Translations under genes and position numbers: made by a program | Part shown: piece by piece, positions 8,154 through 16,454 of the stretch | Numbering within the stretch: the first letter of the stretch is position 1 | Layout: every line of letters starts with the position of its first letter | DNA from: JACVRW01 sp963751835 | GTDB taxonomy: Bacteria; Actinomycetota; Thermoleophilia; Solirubrobacterales; Thermoleophilaceae | Assembly: GCA_963751835.1 (NCBI GenBank) | Contig: CAVVWD010000011.1 | Location: forward strand, 434,001 to 498,000 | Direction: 5' to 3' | DNA: 64,000 nucleotides | Notes under the pieces: generated by a model | What the model saw: the letters and a program-made list of their open reading frames with translations, nothing else | Database searches by the model: none | What the model was told of the DNA's origin: nothing

Positions 8154-8930
8154 ATGACGCAGAAGCTCGTACTCGACCATCCCGCCGAAGGCGTCGCCCG
8201 GCTCACGATCTCGAATCCCGATCGCCGCGGCGCCCTCGACCACGAGATCCTCGACGCGCTGGCCGGCCACGCCCGGACGCTCGAGGCGCGCTGCCTCGTG
8301 ATCCGCGGCTCGGGCCAGGTCTTCTCCGCGGGCTACGACATCGGGAACCTCGGCGAGCAGAGCTTCGAGGAGTCGGCCGAGCGGCTCGTGGCACACCCCT
8401 TCAACGACGCGATCGAGGCGCTCGAGGCGTACGAGTACCCGGTGCTGGCCGCGCTGAACGGGCACGCGATCGGCGGCGGGCTCGAGCTGGCGCTCACCTG
8501 CGACATTCGCGTGGCCGCGCGCGGGATCAGGCTCGGCATGCCGCCCGCCAAGCTCGGCCTGATCTACTCGCACACGGGCCTGCGCCGCTTCATCGACGTG
8601 TGCGGGGTGGCCAACACGGCCGAGCTGTTCTACGTGGGGCGCAACGTCGACGCCGAGCGCGCCGAGCGCATGGGCCTCGTAAACGAGCTCGTGGAGCCGG
8701 AGGAGCTCGACGAGCGCGTGCTCGACCTCGCCGCCGAGATCGCCTCGGGCGCCCCGCTCTCGCTCGCCGGCAACAAGCGGGCGATCCGAGCATTGCGGGC
8801 GCGGCCGCTCCCCGAGGACGTCGAGCGCGAGCTCGTCGAGCTGCGCGAGTCGTGCTTCCGCTCCGAGGACTTCCGCGAGGGCGTGCGCGCCTTCGCCGAG
8901 AAGCGCAAACCCGTCTGGCGCGGGCGCTGA
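8154..8930 (+). CDS. Enoyl-CoA hydratase/isomerase family protein
   Basis: A 258-residue crotonase-fold protein. SAGYDIGNL and HAIGGGLELAL form the oxyanion hole, and the latter carries the first catalytic Glu (Glu144 of rat crotonase). The second catalytic Glu, normally in PExKLG, is Ala here (MPPAKLGLIYSHTG). Simple hydratase chemistry is therefore doubtful, and an isomerase, decarboxylase or thioesterase-like activity is possible. It starts 40 bases after the biotinyl protein on the same strand and may share its transcript. It is convergent with the methyltransferase. Confidence 0.85.
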   Translation: MTQKLVLDHPAEGVARLTISNPDRRGALDHEILDALAGHARTLEARCLVIRGSGQVFSAGYDIGNLGEQSFEESAERLVAHPFNDAIEALEAYEYPVLAALNGHAIGGGLELALTCDIRVAARGIRLGMPPAKLGLIYSHTGLRRFIDVCGVANTAELFYVGRNVDAERAERMGLVNELVEPEELDERVLDLAAEIASGAPLSLAGNKRAIRALRARPLPEDVERELVELRESCFRSEDFREGVRAFAEKRKPVWRGR

Positions 8931-8940
8931 GCCGGGCTTG

Positions 8941-9714
8941 TCAGCCCGGCCGCGTCCCGCTGAAGCCGAACTGGATGCAGGCGAAGAAGAACTCCCCGCG
9001 GGCGCCCAGCTCGCGCTGCTCGCCGGCCCAGGCCTGTGCCTCCTCGCCGCGCGGGGCGAGGTACTTCTCGATCACGGAGATGGCCGCCACGCCGTAGGAC
9101 TCCGGCGTGAACTCCGCCGTGGCGAACGTGTGACCCTCGACCCGAACGTCGGCGAAACCCGCCGTGCGCATTCGGGCCGCAAGGGTGCGGGGGAGCGAGG
9201 GATGAGCAAGGTGGTCGTCCCAGCCGCGCAGCACGCGCTCCATGCGGGCCGGATCGTTCGAGTGCCAGGACACGGTCGTCCAGTCCACATCCCAGACGAC
9301 GGCGCGCCCGCCCGGGCGCAGCGCGCGCCGAAGCTCCGCAAGCGCCGCCGTCGGGTCGTCCACGTACTCGAGCACCTGCACGCAGATCGCGCCGTCGAAC
9401 TCGCCGTCCTTCACGGGCAGCGACGTGACGTCCCCCGCGCGGAACTCGACGCCCGCCCGGCCCTCGTTCCGGTGCGCCGCCACGGCCAGCATCTGAGGGC
9501 TGCTGTCGACCCCCACCAGCGACCCTCCGGAGCCGACCTCGTCGTGCAGCTCGGATATGTAGAAGCCGGGGCCACAGCCCGCGTCGAGGATCCGCTCGCC
9601 GGGTTGTGCGCCCAGAGCATCCCGGATCAGCCGGCGCCGGCGCATCACGTCGCGCGTTCGGTAGAGAGCCTCGAGCTGCTCCACCATGCTCTCGTCGAAG
9701 ACGATCTTGCTCAT
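8941..9714 (-). CDS. Class I SAM-dependent methyltransferase
   Basis: A 257-residue methyltransferase. ILDAGCGPGFYISEL is motif I for S-adenosylmethionine near residue 45, VGVDSSPQML carries the acidic motif II, and FRAGDVTSLPV and GAICVQVLEYV mark motifs III and IV. The substrate is unknown. The length and layout resemble UbiE/arsenite-type enzymes. It is divergent from bioB, with only 61 bases between them that must hold both promoters. Confidence 0.82.
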   Translation of the reverse strand: MSKIVFDESMVEQLEALYRTRDVMRRRRLIRDALGAQPGERILDAGCGPGFYISELHDEVGSGGSLVGVDSSPQMLAVAAHRNEGRAGVEFRAGDVTSLPVKDGEFDGAICVQVLEYVDDPTAALAELRRALRPGGRAVVWDVDWTTVSWHSNDPARMERVLRGWDDHLAHPSLPRTLAARMRTAGFADVRVEGHTFATAEFTPESYGVAAISVIEKYLAPRGEEAQAWAGEQRELGARGEFFFACIQFGFSGTRPG

Positions 9715-9775
9715 CGCGCCGGCAGCGAACGTAGCGCAACGCTCCGTCCGGTGCTGCGCCTACGGTGCGCCCAAC

Positions 9776-10948
9776 GTGCCGCCCCTCATCTCCCGTGAAG
9801 AGGCGCTCAGGCTCGGCGAGCTCGAGGGTCGCGCCGATATCGAGGCTCTGGTCGAGCGCGCTTGGCGGATTCGCGTCGAGCGCTTCGGCGACTCGACCGA
9901 CATGTGCTCGCTCGTGAACGCCAAGTCGGGCGGCTGTGCCGAGGACTGCGGGTTCTGCTCTCAGTCGCGCTTCGCGGAGGCGGACACGCCGATGCACGCG
10001 ATGATGAGCCCGGAGCAGATCCTCGAGCACGCGCGCGCGGCCGAAGCGGCGGGGGCGCACCGCTTCTGCATGGTCACTCAGGGGCAGGGACTCTCCAAGC
10101 GCGACTTCGAGAACGTCCTTGCGGGCGCGCGGTTGGTGGCCGAGCACACGAACCTGAAGCGCTGTGCCTCGATCGGGCACATGTCGACAGTGCGCGCCAA
10201 GGCGCTCAAGGAGGCCGGCATCCAGCGCGTCCACCACAACGTGGAGACCGCGGAGAGCTACTACCCGGAGGTCTCCACGACGGTCCGCTACGAAGGGCGC
10301 CTGCGCACCATCGACGCCGTGCGCGACGCCGGGCTCGAGACCTGCGTGGGCGGCATCCTCAACCTGGGCGAGACGCGCGAGCAGCGCGTCGAGATGGCCT
10401 TCCAGCTCGCCGAGATCGAGCCGACGTCGGTGCCGATCAACCTGCTGAACCCGCGCCCCGGCACCAAGTTCGGCGACCGCGAGCTGATGGATCCCTGGGA
10501 GGCCGTCAAGTGGGTGGCGATCTTCCGGCTGATCCTGCCGGGGGCGCTCTTCCGCCTCTGCGGCGGCCGCAACGAGAATCTCGGCGCGGGCGAGTTCCAG
10601 AAGCTGGCCGTCAAGGCGGGGCTGAACGGCGTGATGATGGGCAACTTCCTCACCACGCTTGGCTCCGAGCCCGAATCGGACCGCGCGATGTTCGAGGAGC
10701 TCGGGCTGAACGTGGCGCGCCAGGAGGACAACGGCGCCAACCCGCGCCCGGACAACCGCTCGGGCTGGCTCGAGGGCGAGCCGCCGCGCACTCCGCTCGA
10801 CGATCTCGTCGACTCACAGGACGAGGCGAACTTCTGGGACCCCTCGACCCAGCTGCGGCACCGCAGCAAGAGCGCCGTGCCGCCACGTCCCGATGGGGCG
10901 CCCAACACCTATCCGGAGATCGTGCACGTCCCAGGGAGGGCCGCGTGA
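9776..10948 (+). CDS. bioB: Biotin synthase
   Basis: A 390-residue radical-SAM enzyme that inserts sulfur into dethiobiotin to make biotin. CAEDCGFCSQS (Cx3Cx2C) near residue 50 binds the 4Fe-4S cluster and SAM. MVTQGQG, HHNVETA, GGILNLGE and LCGGRNEN are family signatures. The start at GTG 9776 precedes PPLISREEAL. Upstream in-frame residues are not BioB-like. The C-terminus is about 40 residues longer than E. coli BioB. The stop overlaps the bioF GTG as GTGA. I saw no BirA-type operator upstream. Confidence 0.95.
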   Translation: MPPLISREEALRLGELEGRADIEALVERAWRIRVERFGDSTDMCSLVNAKSGGCAEDCGFCSQSRFAEADTPMHAMMSPEQILEHARAAEAAGAHRFCMVTQGQGLSKRDFENVLAGARLVAEHTNLKRCASIGHMSTVRAKALKEAGIQRVHHNVETAESYYPEVSTTVRYEGRLRTIDAVRDAGLETCVGGILNLGETREQRVEMAFQLAEIEPTSVPINLLNPRPGTKFGDRELMDPWEAVKWVAIFRLILPGALFRLCGGRNENLGAGEFQKLAVKAGLNGVMMGNFLTTLGSEPESDRAMFEELGLNVARQEDNGANPRPDNRSGWLEGEPPRTPLDDLVDSQDEANFWDPSTQLRHRSKSAVPPRPDGAPNTYPEIVHVPGRAA

Positions 10949-12190
10949 ACAGCGACATCGAGGACCGGCTGGCGGACATTCGCAACCGCGGGCTCTACCG
11001 GCGTATGCGCTGCGTCTCCGGACCCCAGGGCCCGCGCGTGCTGCTCGACGGCAAGCCGGTGCTGCTCCTGTGCTCGAACAACTACCTCGGCCTGGCGGAC
11101 CATCCGCGCGTGCGCGAGGCGGCCGCCGAGGCGGCGATGCGCTACGGCGCAGGCTCGGGCGCCTCGCGGCTCGTGTCCGGCAACATGACGATCCACCGCC
11201 GCCTCGAGGAGCAGCTGGCGGGCTTCAAGCGCTCCGAGGCCTGCCTCTTGTTCGGCTCCGGCTACCTCGCGAACGCCGGCGTGGTCTCCGCACTCGCACG
11301 CGAGGGCGACGTCGTCTTCTCCGACGCCCTCAACCACGCCTCGATAATCGACGGCTGCCGGCTCGCCAAGGCGGACACGTTCGTCTACGACCACTGCGAC
11401 ATGGACCACCTCGATTGGGGCCTGCGCCAGGCCGAGGGTCGTGGCTCGCTGATCGTCACCGACGGGGTGTTCTCGATGGACGGCGACATCGCGCCGCTCG
11501 AGGAGATCGTGGAGCTCGCGCAGCGCCACGACGCCCGCGTGATGGTCGACGACGCCCACGGCACTGGCGCGATCGGGCCGTATGGGCGCGGCTCGGTCGC
11601 CGCGGCGGGACTCGACGACGAGGTCGACGTCGTCGTGGGCACGCTCGGCAAGGCGCTCGGCTCCTACGGCGCCTACGTCTGCTGCGACGAGCCGATGGCG
11701 AAGTACCTGATCAACACGGCGCGCACGCTGATCTTCTCGACCGCGCTGTCGCCACCGGCCGTCGCCGCGGCGATGGCGGCGCTCCAGCTGCTGCGCGAGC
11801 AGCCACGCCGGGTCGAGAAACTGCAGCACAACGCGCGACGTACTGCGCGACGCCCTGGCGGCCGAGGGGGTGCCGGTCACGGGCTCGACCACCCAGATCG
11901 TGCCGCTGCTGGTGGGCGACGCATCCGACGCGGTTCGCGCGTGTGAGCGGGCGCTCGAGAGCGGAGTGTTCGCGCAGGCGATCCGCCCGCCGACGGTGCC
12001 GGCCGGCACGTCGCGCCTGCGGCTTGCCGTGATGGCCTCGCATACGACGTCGGAGCTGCGCGAGGCCGCTCGAGTGCTGGCGGCATGCGTGCCGGAAGCC
12101 GCGCGCGAGGCGCCGAGCCTCGGCGTGACGACGCCCGCGAGCGGGGCGGAGCGCGGCCGCGTTTTCGACGGTCTCCGTGACGCGGCCTAG
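10945..12190 (+). pseudogene. bioF: 8-amino-7-oxononanoate synthase, frameshifted by +1 near 11835
   Basis: This PLP enzyme joins pimeloyl-thioester and alanine in biotin synthesis. From GTG 10945 the frame carries CSNNYLGLADH, GSGASRLVSGN, SDALNHASIIDG, VDDAHGTGAIG and the PLP lysine in GTLGKALGSYGAY. At 11832-11837 (CGCGCG) similarity passes to the next frame, reading VLRDALAAEGVPVTGSTTQI to the TAG at 12190. Removing one base there restores a 414-residue protein (NADVLRDAL). Either the gene is recently inactivated, or the extra base is a sequencing error. The latter seems likely, because the rest of the gene and of the operon is well preserved. Confidence 0.85.
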
Positions 12191-12337
12191 TGGGCCACTA
12201 GTGCGTAGCGGGCGTTTCGTGGTTCGCCGTCCGCCCCCGGGCTGCCGGGTGGTCGCCCGCCGATCGGAGCTCAGGCGCCGGGACTGCTGGGCCGTGCGCC
12301 GCTGGCGGCTCGCGATCCTGCGCGGCTGACCCCGGCG

Positions 12338-13009
12338 GTGCGCGGGCTCTTCGTAACCGGAACCGACACGGGGGTCGGCAAGTCGGTGGTGGCCGCGTCG
12401 GTGTGCGCCGCGCTTGCGGCGCGGGGCGAGCGGGTGGCGGCCTTCAAGCCGGTCGTGACCGGGCTGGACGAGCCGCCGAGTGCCCTCCTCCCCGATCACG
12501 AGCTGCTCGCCTACGCCGGCGGCGGGCGCCAGTCGCCCGCCGAGGTGGCGCCCTACCGCTACGGCCCGCCGCTCTCCCCCCACTACGCCGCGGAGCTTGC
12601 CGGCGAGACGATCGAGCCGACCCGCCTGGTTGCAGCCGCGCGGCGGGCCGCCGCGGCGGCCGACGTGCTCGTGGCCGAGGGCGTCGGCGGCCTGCTCGTG
12701 CCGATCACGCCCGGATACCTGGTCCGCGACCTCGCGCGGGAGCTTGCGCTTCCACTGGTGGTGGCCGCTCGCACGGGCCTCGGCACCATCAACCACACGC
12801 TTCTGACCGTGGAGGCCGCTCGCGCGGTCGGGCTGCCGGTGGCGGGGATCGTGATGACGCCGTGGCCCGCCGACCCGTCGCCGATGGAGCTCTCGAACCG
12901 CGCCACCGTCGAGCGGCTTGCAGGCGTGAGCGTGAGCGGTCTGCCGCCAGCCGACCTCTCGACGCTCGCCGCCGCGGGCGAGGCGCTGCCGCTGGATCGC
13001 TGGCTCTGA
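12338..13009 (+). CDS. bioD: Dethiobiotin synthetase
   Basis: A 223-residue ATP-dependent enzyme that closes the ureido ring of dethiobiotin from 7,8-diaminononanoate. GTDTGVGKSVVAA near residue 7 is the P-loop. FKPVVTG near 37 and VAEGVGGLLVPI near 110 are further family motifs. GLGTINHTLLT near 145 is the nucleotide-binding segment. Start GTG 12338 is placed directly before the fold. It follows bioF by 147 bases, a gap without a convincing gene, and completes bioB-bioF-bioD on this strand. Confidence 0.93.
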   Translation: MRGLFVTGTDTGVGKSVVAASVCAALAARGERVAAFKPVVTGLDEPPSALLPDHELLAYAGGGRQSPAEVAPYRYGPPLSPHYAAELAGETIEPTRLVAAARRAAAAADVLVAEGVGGLLVPITPGYLVRDLARELALPLVVAARTGLGTINHTLLTVEAARAVGLPVAGIVMTPWPADPSPMELSNRATVERLAGVSVSGLPPADLSTLAAAGEALPLDRWL

Positions 13010-13062
13010 GACGCGTGCGCTGGCGCACGGATGCGCGCCGAACAGGCTCTAAGCTCGACTGG

Positions 13063-13470
13063 ATGGCGACCGAGGAGAGCGCCGCCCGGCAGGAGCCCGA
13101 CGAGCCCGAGCTGCTCGTCAAGCTCCGCGAACGCAAGGAGCGGCACAAGCAGCGCCACATCCTGCACCGCGCTGCGATCGTCGTCATCGGCTTCCTGATC
13201 GTGTGCGCGGGCATCTTCATGTCGGGCCCGGGCATCCCGGGTCCGGGCATCGCGACGATCGTGATTGGCCTCGGCTTCCTCGCGCTCGAGTTCGACTGGG
13301 CCGAGCGCAGCATGGAGAAGCTGATCATCTGGGGCGATCACGTCAAGGACCGGGCCGAGGAGACCTCGACGACCCAGCGGATCGTCGTCAGCTTCGTCAC
13401 GGCGGTTGCCGTGGCCGCGTTCGTCCTCGCGGCGATCCTGTGGGATATCCCGCTGGTTCCGGTGCTCTAG
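13063..13470 (+). CDS. PGPGW-domain membrane protein
   Basis: A 135-residue inner-membrane protein. A charged N-terminus (LRERKERHKQRHILHR) precedes a membrane segment, then SGPGIPGPGIATIVIGLGFL, the PGPGW-family signature that gives a Pro/Gly-rich membrane hairpin. EFDWAERSMEKLI follows, then a last helix (FVTAVAVAAFVLAAILW). The function of the family is unknown. It overlaps the end of the convergent YidB-like gene by four bases. Confidence 0.8.
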   Translation: MATEESAARQEPDEPELLVKLRERKERHKQRHILHRAAIVVIGFLIVCAGIFMSGPGIPGPGIATIVIGLGFLALEFDWAERSMEKLIIWGDHVKDRAEETSTTQRIVVSFVTAVAVAAFVLAAILWDIPLVPVL

Positions 13471-13910
13471 GACGCGCTGAAGGGCTCGAGCCGGTTCTTC
13501 ACGGTCTTGTCGTCGGGCACCTCCCCCTCCGGTGTCACGTAGTCGACCGCGTCCGGCAGCGCGGCGGCGAGCACCTCAGCCGCCTGGTCCTCGGGAAGCC
13601 CGAGCTCACCGGCGATGCGGTTGACCTCCTCGTCGCCCAGCGCACTGCGCACCTCGTCGCCGGAGACGGCCTCGTTCGGCCCCGAGCCGACCCACGAGTT
13701 GGCCTTGCCGCCCATGCCTTTCTGCTCGAAACCGGCCAGGATCTTCTTCAGTCCGCCGCCGGCCAGCAGAGCGACGAGCGCCGGCAGCAGGACCTGCGCG
13801 AGGCCCCCGCTGCCTCCGCGGCTGTCGACCGCCGCCCCCAGTCCGCCTCCGCCGGCCCCCGCCTTTCCTCCGAGCACGCCCGCCAGCAGGTCCTCGAGTG
13901 GTGATCCCAT
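13467..13910 (-). CDS. YidB-like (DUF937) protein
   Basis: A 147-residue protein matching the YidB/DUF937 pattern. A Gly/Ala-rich first half (GGLKKILAGFEQKGMGG) leads to ANSWVGSGPNEAVSGDEVR, the family hallmark. Then come two helices (LGDEEVNRIAGELGLPEDQA) and ALPDAVDYVTPEGEVPDD. The family's role is not established. It is a single-gene unit facing the PGPGW gene, with the ATG at 13908-13910. Confidence 0.8.
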   Translation of the reverse strand: MGSPLEDLLAGVLGGKAGAGGGGLGAAVDSRGGSGGLAQVLLPALVALLAGGGLKKILAGFEQKGMGGKANSWVGSGPNEAVSGDEVRSALGDEEVNRIAGELGLPEDQAAEVLAAALPDAVDYVTPEGEVPDDKTVKNRLEPFSAS

Positions 13911-13979
13911 CGCTGCCCCCTTTTCTATTGCCCCGCCGAAATGGCGCCGACTCGCCTCCTTCGGCCGGGCAGACGGAGG

Positions 13980-15602
13980 CTACCCCTTGGGGGCTTTCCT
14001 TTCCCGCTCCTGCTCGCGCAGCTCGACGCGCCGGATCTTGCCGGTCAGCGTCTTGGGCAGATCGGCCACGAACTCGATCTCGCGCGGGTAGGCGTAGGCC
14101 GAGTGGCGCTCGCGGACATGCTGCTTGATCTGGTCCGCCAGCTCGTCGGAGGCCTCGTGGCCGCCGGCCAGCACGATGAAAGCCTTGACGATGTCGCCGC
14201 GGCGCTCGTCAGGTGAGGCCACGGCGGCCGCCTCCTTGACGGCCGGGTGCTCCACGCAGGCGGACTCCACCTCGAACGGGCCGATCCGGTAGCCGGCCGA
14301 GATGATCACGTCGTCGGCGCGCCCGGCGTACCAGACGTAGCCGTCCTCATCGGCGGTGGCGGCGTCCTTGGTGTGGAACCACTCGCCCCCGAACACCTCC
14401 TCGGTGTCCTCCGGCCGGTTCCAGTAGCCGATCGGGTAGTGCGGGTTCGAGCGCGCACGCAGGCAGATCTCGCCGCGCTCCCCAGGCGGGAGCGGCTGCT
14501 CGTCCTCGTCGAGGATCTGGACGTCCCAGCCCGGCATCGGCCGCCCCATCGAGCCCTCGCGCACCTCGAGGTGCGGGAAGTTCCCGCACAGCGGGTAGCT
14601 CTCGGTGAGCCCGTAGTAGTCGAGCACCGTCACCCCGTACTGCTCCCGGAACCAGCGGATCACCTCCGGGTTGAGGGGCTCGCCGGCCGAGCAGGTGATG
14701 CGCAACCGCTCGAGCGGGTGGCGCTCGCCGGCCCGTTCGACGCCCGTCATGGAGCGCAGCGCCGTCGGCGTCGTGAAAATGTTCTCGACCCCGTGCTTCG
14801 AGAGGAAGCGCAGGTGCTCCTCGGGGTCATAGCCGCCCTCGCGGGCCTGCACGAGCGCGACCGCGCCGTAGCGCCACGGACCGAGCAGCGGGCAGATGCC
14901 GGCCGCCCACGCCCACTCGCCGGAGCCGTGGAAGAGCTCTCCGTCACGCACGTCGTGGCAGTACTCGAACTCCTCGTGACCGAGCAGGTAGCGGTGGGCG
15001 TGGAGGATGCCCTTCGCCAAGCCCGTCGTGCCCGACGAGTAGTAGAGCTGAGCCGGGTCGTCGGCCGCGGTGTCCACGGTCTCGTAGTCGGTCGAGGCGC
15101 GCTCCATCGTCCTGTCGAAGTCGACGTCGTCCGCCTGACCCGCGCCGCCCATCACGAACACCTTCTCGACGAGCCCGTCGGGGATGCGGTGGCGGTTCGC
15201 GGTGTCGGTCACGACGGCCTTCGCTCCCGAGTCGCGCAGGCGGTGCTCGATGCCCTCGTCGCCGTAGAGGACGGACATCGAGAGCAGGATGGCGCCGCGC
15301 TTGTAGGTGCCGATGAATACGGCGGCGGTCTCCGGAAGCGAGGGGAGCAGCGTGGCCACGCGGTCGCCGCGCTCGACGCCGGTGGCCTCGAGCACGTTGG
15401 CGAAGCGGTCCGACAGGTCCTGCAGCTCGCCGAACGTGACCCGTCGCTCGTTGCCGCGCCAGTCCTCCCAGACCATCGCGAGCCGGTCCCGCTCGTGCTT
15501 GTCGCACACGTCCTGCGCGATGTTGTAGCGCTCGGGCACCTCCCAACGGTGCGCCGCGCGCATCTCGTCGTAGCCGCTCAGCTCGAACTTCCTGAAGCTC
15601 AC
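13980..15602 (-). CDS. Acyl-CoA synthetase (acetyl-/medium-chain ACS-like)
   Basis: A 540-residue ANL ligase. YYSSGTTGLAKGILHAH is the A3 loop, DYYGLTESYPLCGNFP covers A5, EWFHTKDAATADEDGY is the A7 region and LPKTLTGKIRRVELRE holds the A10 lysine. The N-terminal RYNIAQDVCDKHERDRLA and GSGEWAWAAG are seen in ACSM/acetyl-CoA synthetase-like enzymes. The start is GTG 15602, preceded by GAGGAGG about eight bases upstream. The longer open frame is Arg-rich and not conserved-looking. It is divergent from the methyltransferase at 15668. Confidence 0.9.
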   Translation of the reverse strand: MSFRKFELSGYDEMRAAHRWEVPERYNIAQDVCDKHERDRLAMVWEDWRGNERRVTFGELQDLSDRFANVLEATGVERGDRVATLLPSLPETAAVFIGTYKRGAILLSMSVLYGDEGIEHRLRDSGAKAVVTDTANRHRIPDGLVEKVFVMGGAGQADDVDFDRTMERASTDYETVDTAADDPAQLYYSSGTTGLAKGILHAHRYLLGHEEFEYCHDVRDGELFHGSGEWAWAAGICPLLGPWRYGAVALVQAREGGYDPEEHLRFLSKHGVENIFTTPTALRSMTGVERAGERHPLERLRITCSAGEPLNPEVIRWFREQYGVTVLDYYGLTESYPLCGNFPHLEVREGSMGRPMPGWDVQILDEDEQPLPPGERGEICLRARSNPHYPIGYWNRPEDTEEVFGGEWFHTKDAATADEDGYVWYAGRADDVIISAGYRIGPFEVESACVEHPAVKEAAAVASPDERRGDIVKAFIVLAGGHEASDELADQIKQHVRERHSAYAYPREIEFVADLPKTLTGKIRRVELREQERERKAPKG

Positions 15603-15667
15603 CGCAAGCCTCCTCTCGCTCGCGTGGAAGCTACCCGTTCGCGAACACGCTATCCCTTGGGGGCCCG

Positions 15668-16258
15668 ATGGCTCAGTTCCACTGGGATCCCGGCAGCTAC
15701 CTCGCGCTGATGCACGAGGAGGTGCCCGACTACGAGCGGCTCCAGGACGAGACCGCCGCCGCCACGGGCGCAGGCGCGGCGCGGCTGCTGGAGCTCGGCA
15801 CGGGCACCGGAGAGACGGCACGGCGCGTGCTCGCGATCCATCCCGACGCCGTGCTCGTCGGCCTCGACGCGAGCCGTGAGATGCTCGATCAAGCTCGCGT
15901 CGCGCTGCCGGCCGATCGCGTTGAGCTGCGTCAGAGCCGGCTCGAGGACCCGCTGCCTGCGGGTCCCTTCGACACGGTCTTCTCCGCCCTCGCCGTACAC
16001 CACCTCGACGGTCTCGGCAAGGCCGACCTCTTCCGGCGGGTGGCGGCGGTGCTCTCGCCGCGCGGACGGTTCGTGCTCGGAGACGTCGTGGTACCGGCGG
16101 ACCCCGCCGACTTCGTCACGCCGATCGACGGCGAATACGACAAGCCGAGCACCGCCGCCGATCAGCTCAGCTGGCTCGAGGCGGCGGGCCTGCGCGCCTC
16201 GCTCGCCTGGGGGCACCGCGATCTCGCGGTCCTCGTCGGCGAGGCGGGCCCAGAGTGA
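15668..16258 (+). CDS. Class I SAM-dependent methyltransferase
   Basis: A 196-residue methyltransferase with LLELGTGTGETARRVL (motif I), VGLDASREMLDQAR (motif II), FDTVFSALAVHHLDG (motif IV) and LSPRGRFVLGDVVV. The substrate is unknown. The fold is complete but short, lacking extra substrate domains. Its stop codon lies in the first bases of the 161-base palindrome at 16255-16415, so that element forms the 3' end of this message. Confidence 0.8.
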   Translation: MAQFHWDPGSYLALMHEEVPDYERLQDETAAATGAGAARLLELGTGTGETARRVLAIHPDAVLVGLDASREMLDQARVALPADRVELRQSRLEDPLPAGPFDTVFSALAVHHLDGLGKADLFRRVAAVLSPRGRFVLGDVVVPADPADFVTPIDGEYDKPSTAADQLSWLEAAGLRASLAWGHRDLAVLVGEAGPE

Positions 16259-16415
16259 CCTGAGTCGGAAGTTCGGCGTCAGCTTCCCGAGCGGCTGGGC
16301 GTGGCTGGCGACGCACACGGGATGAGTCGATGCCGAAGCATCGGCGATTCCCGTGGGTGGCGCCAGGCGCGTCCAGACGCCGGGAAGGTGCGCGCGAACT
16401 GACGACTCAGGTCAC
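16255..16415. repeat. 161-bp imperfect palindrome
   Basis: The whole gap between the methyltransferase and the DapA-family gene is one long inverted repeat centred near 16335. The outer ends match exactly over 13 bases (GTGACCTGAGTCG at 16255-16267, CGACTCAGGTCAC at 16403-16415). CTTCCCG/CGGGAAG (16283/16381), ACGGGA/TCCCGT (16317/16349) and CGATGC/GCATCG flank a CGAA loop at 16334-16337. As RNA it would fold into one tall hairpin. It could be a palindromic mobile element, a processing site or a strong terminator. Confidence 0.8.
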
Positions 16416-16454
16416 CAACGTGTGACGACCCCGGGATTCGGGCACCCCGGACCC

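Noticed and set aside
9715..9775. A BirA or BioR operator upstream of bioB
   Set aside because: No TTGTAAAC-type dyad or BioR-like half-sites could be found in the 61-base gap.
12201..12329. A 42-residue Arg-rich ORF between bioF and bioD
   Set aside because: No ribosome site, no recognisable motif, and composition typical of random GC-rich frames.
13980..15821. The longer 613-codon version of the acyl-CoA synthetase
   Set aside because: The extra 73 codons overlap the divergent methyltransferase and are Arg/Ser-rich shadow sequence. GTG 15602 has a good ribosome site.
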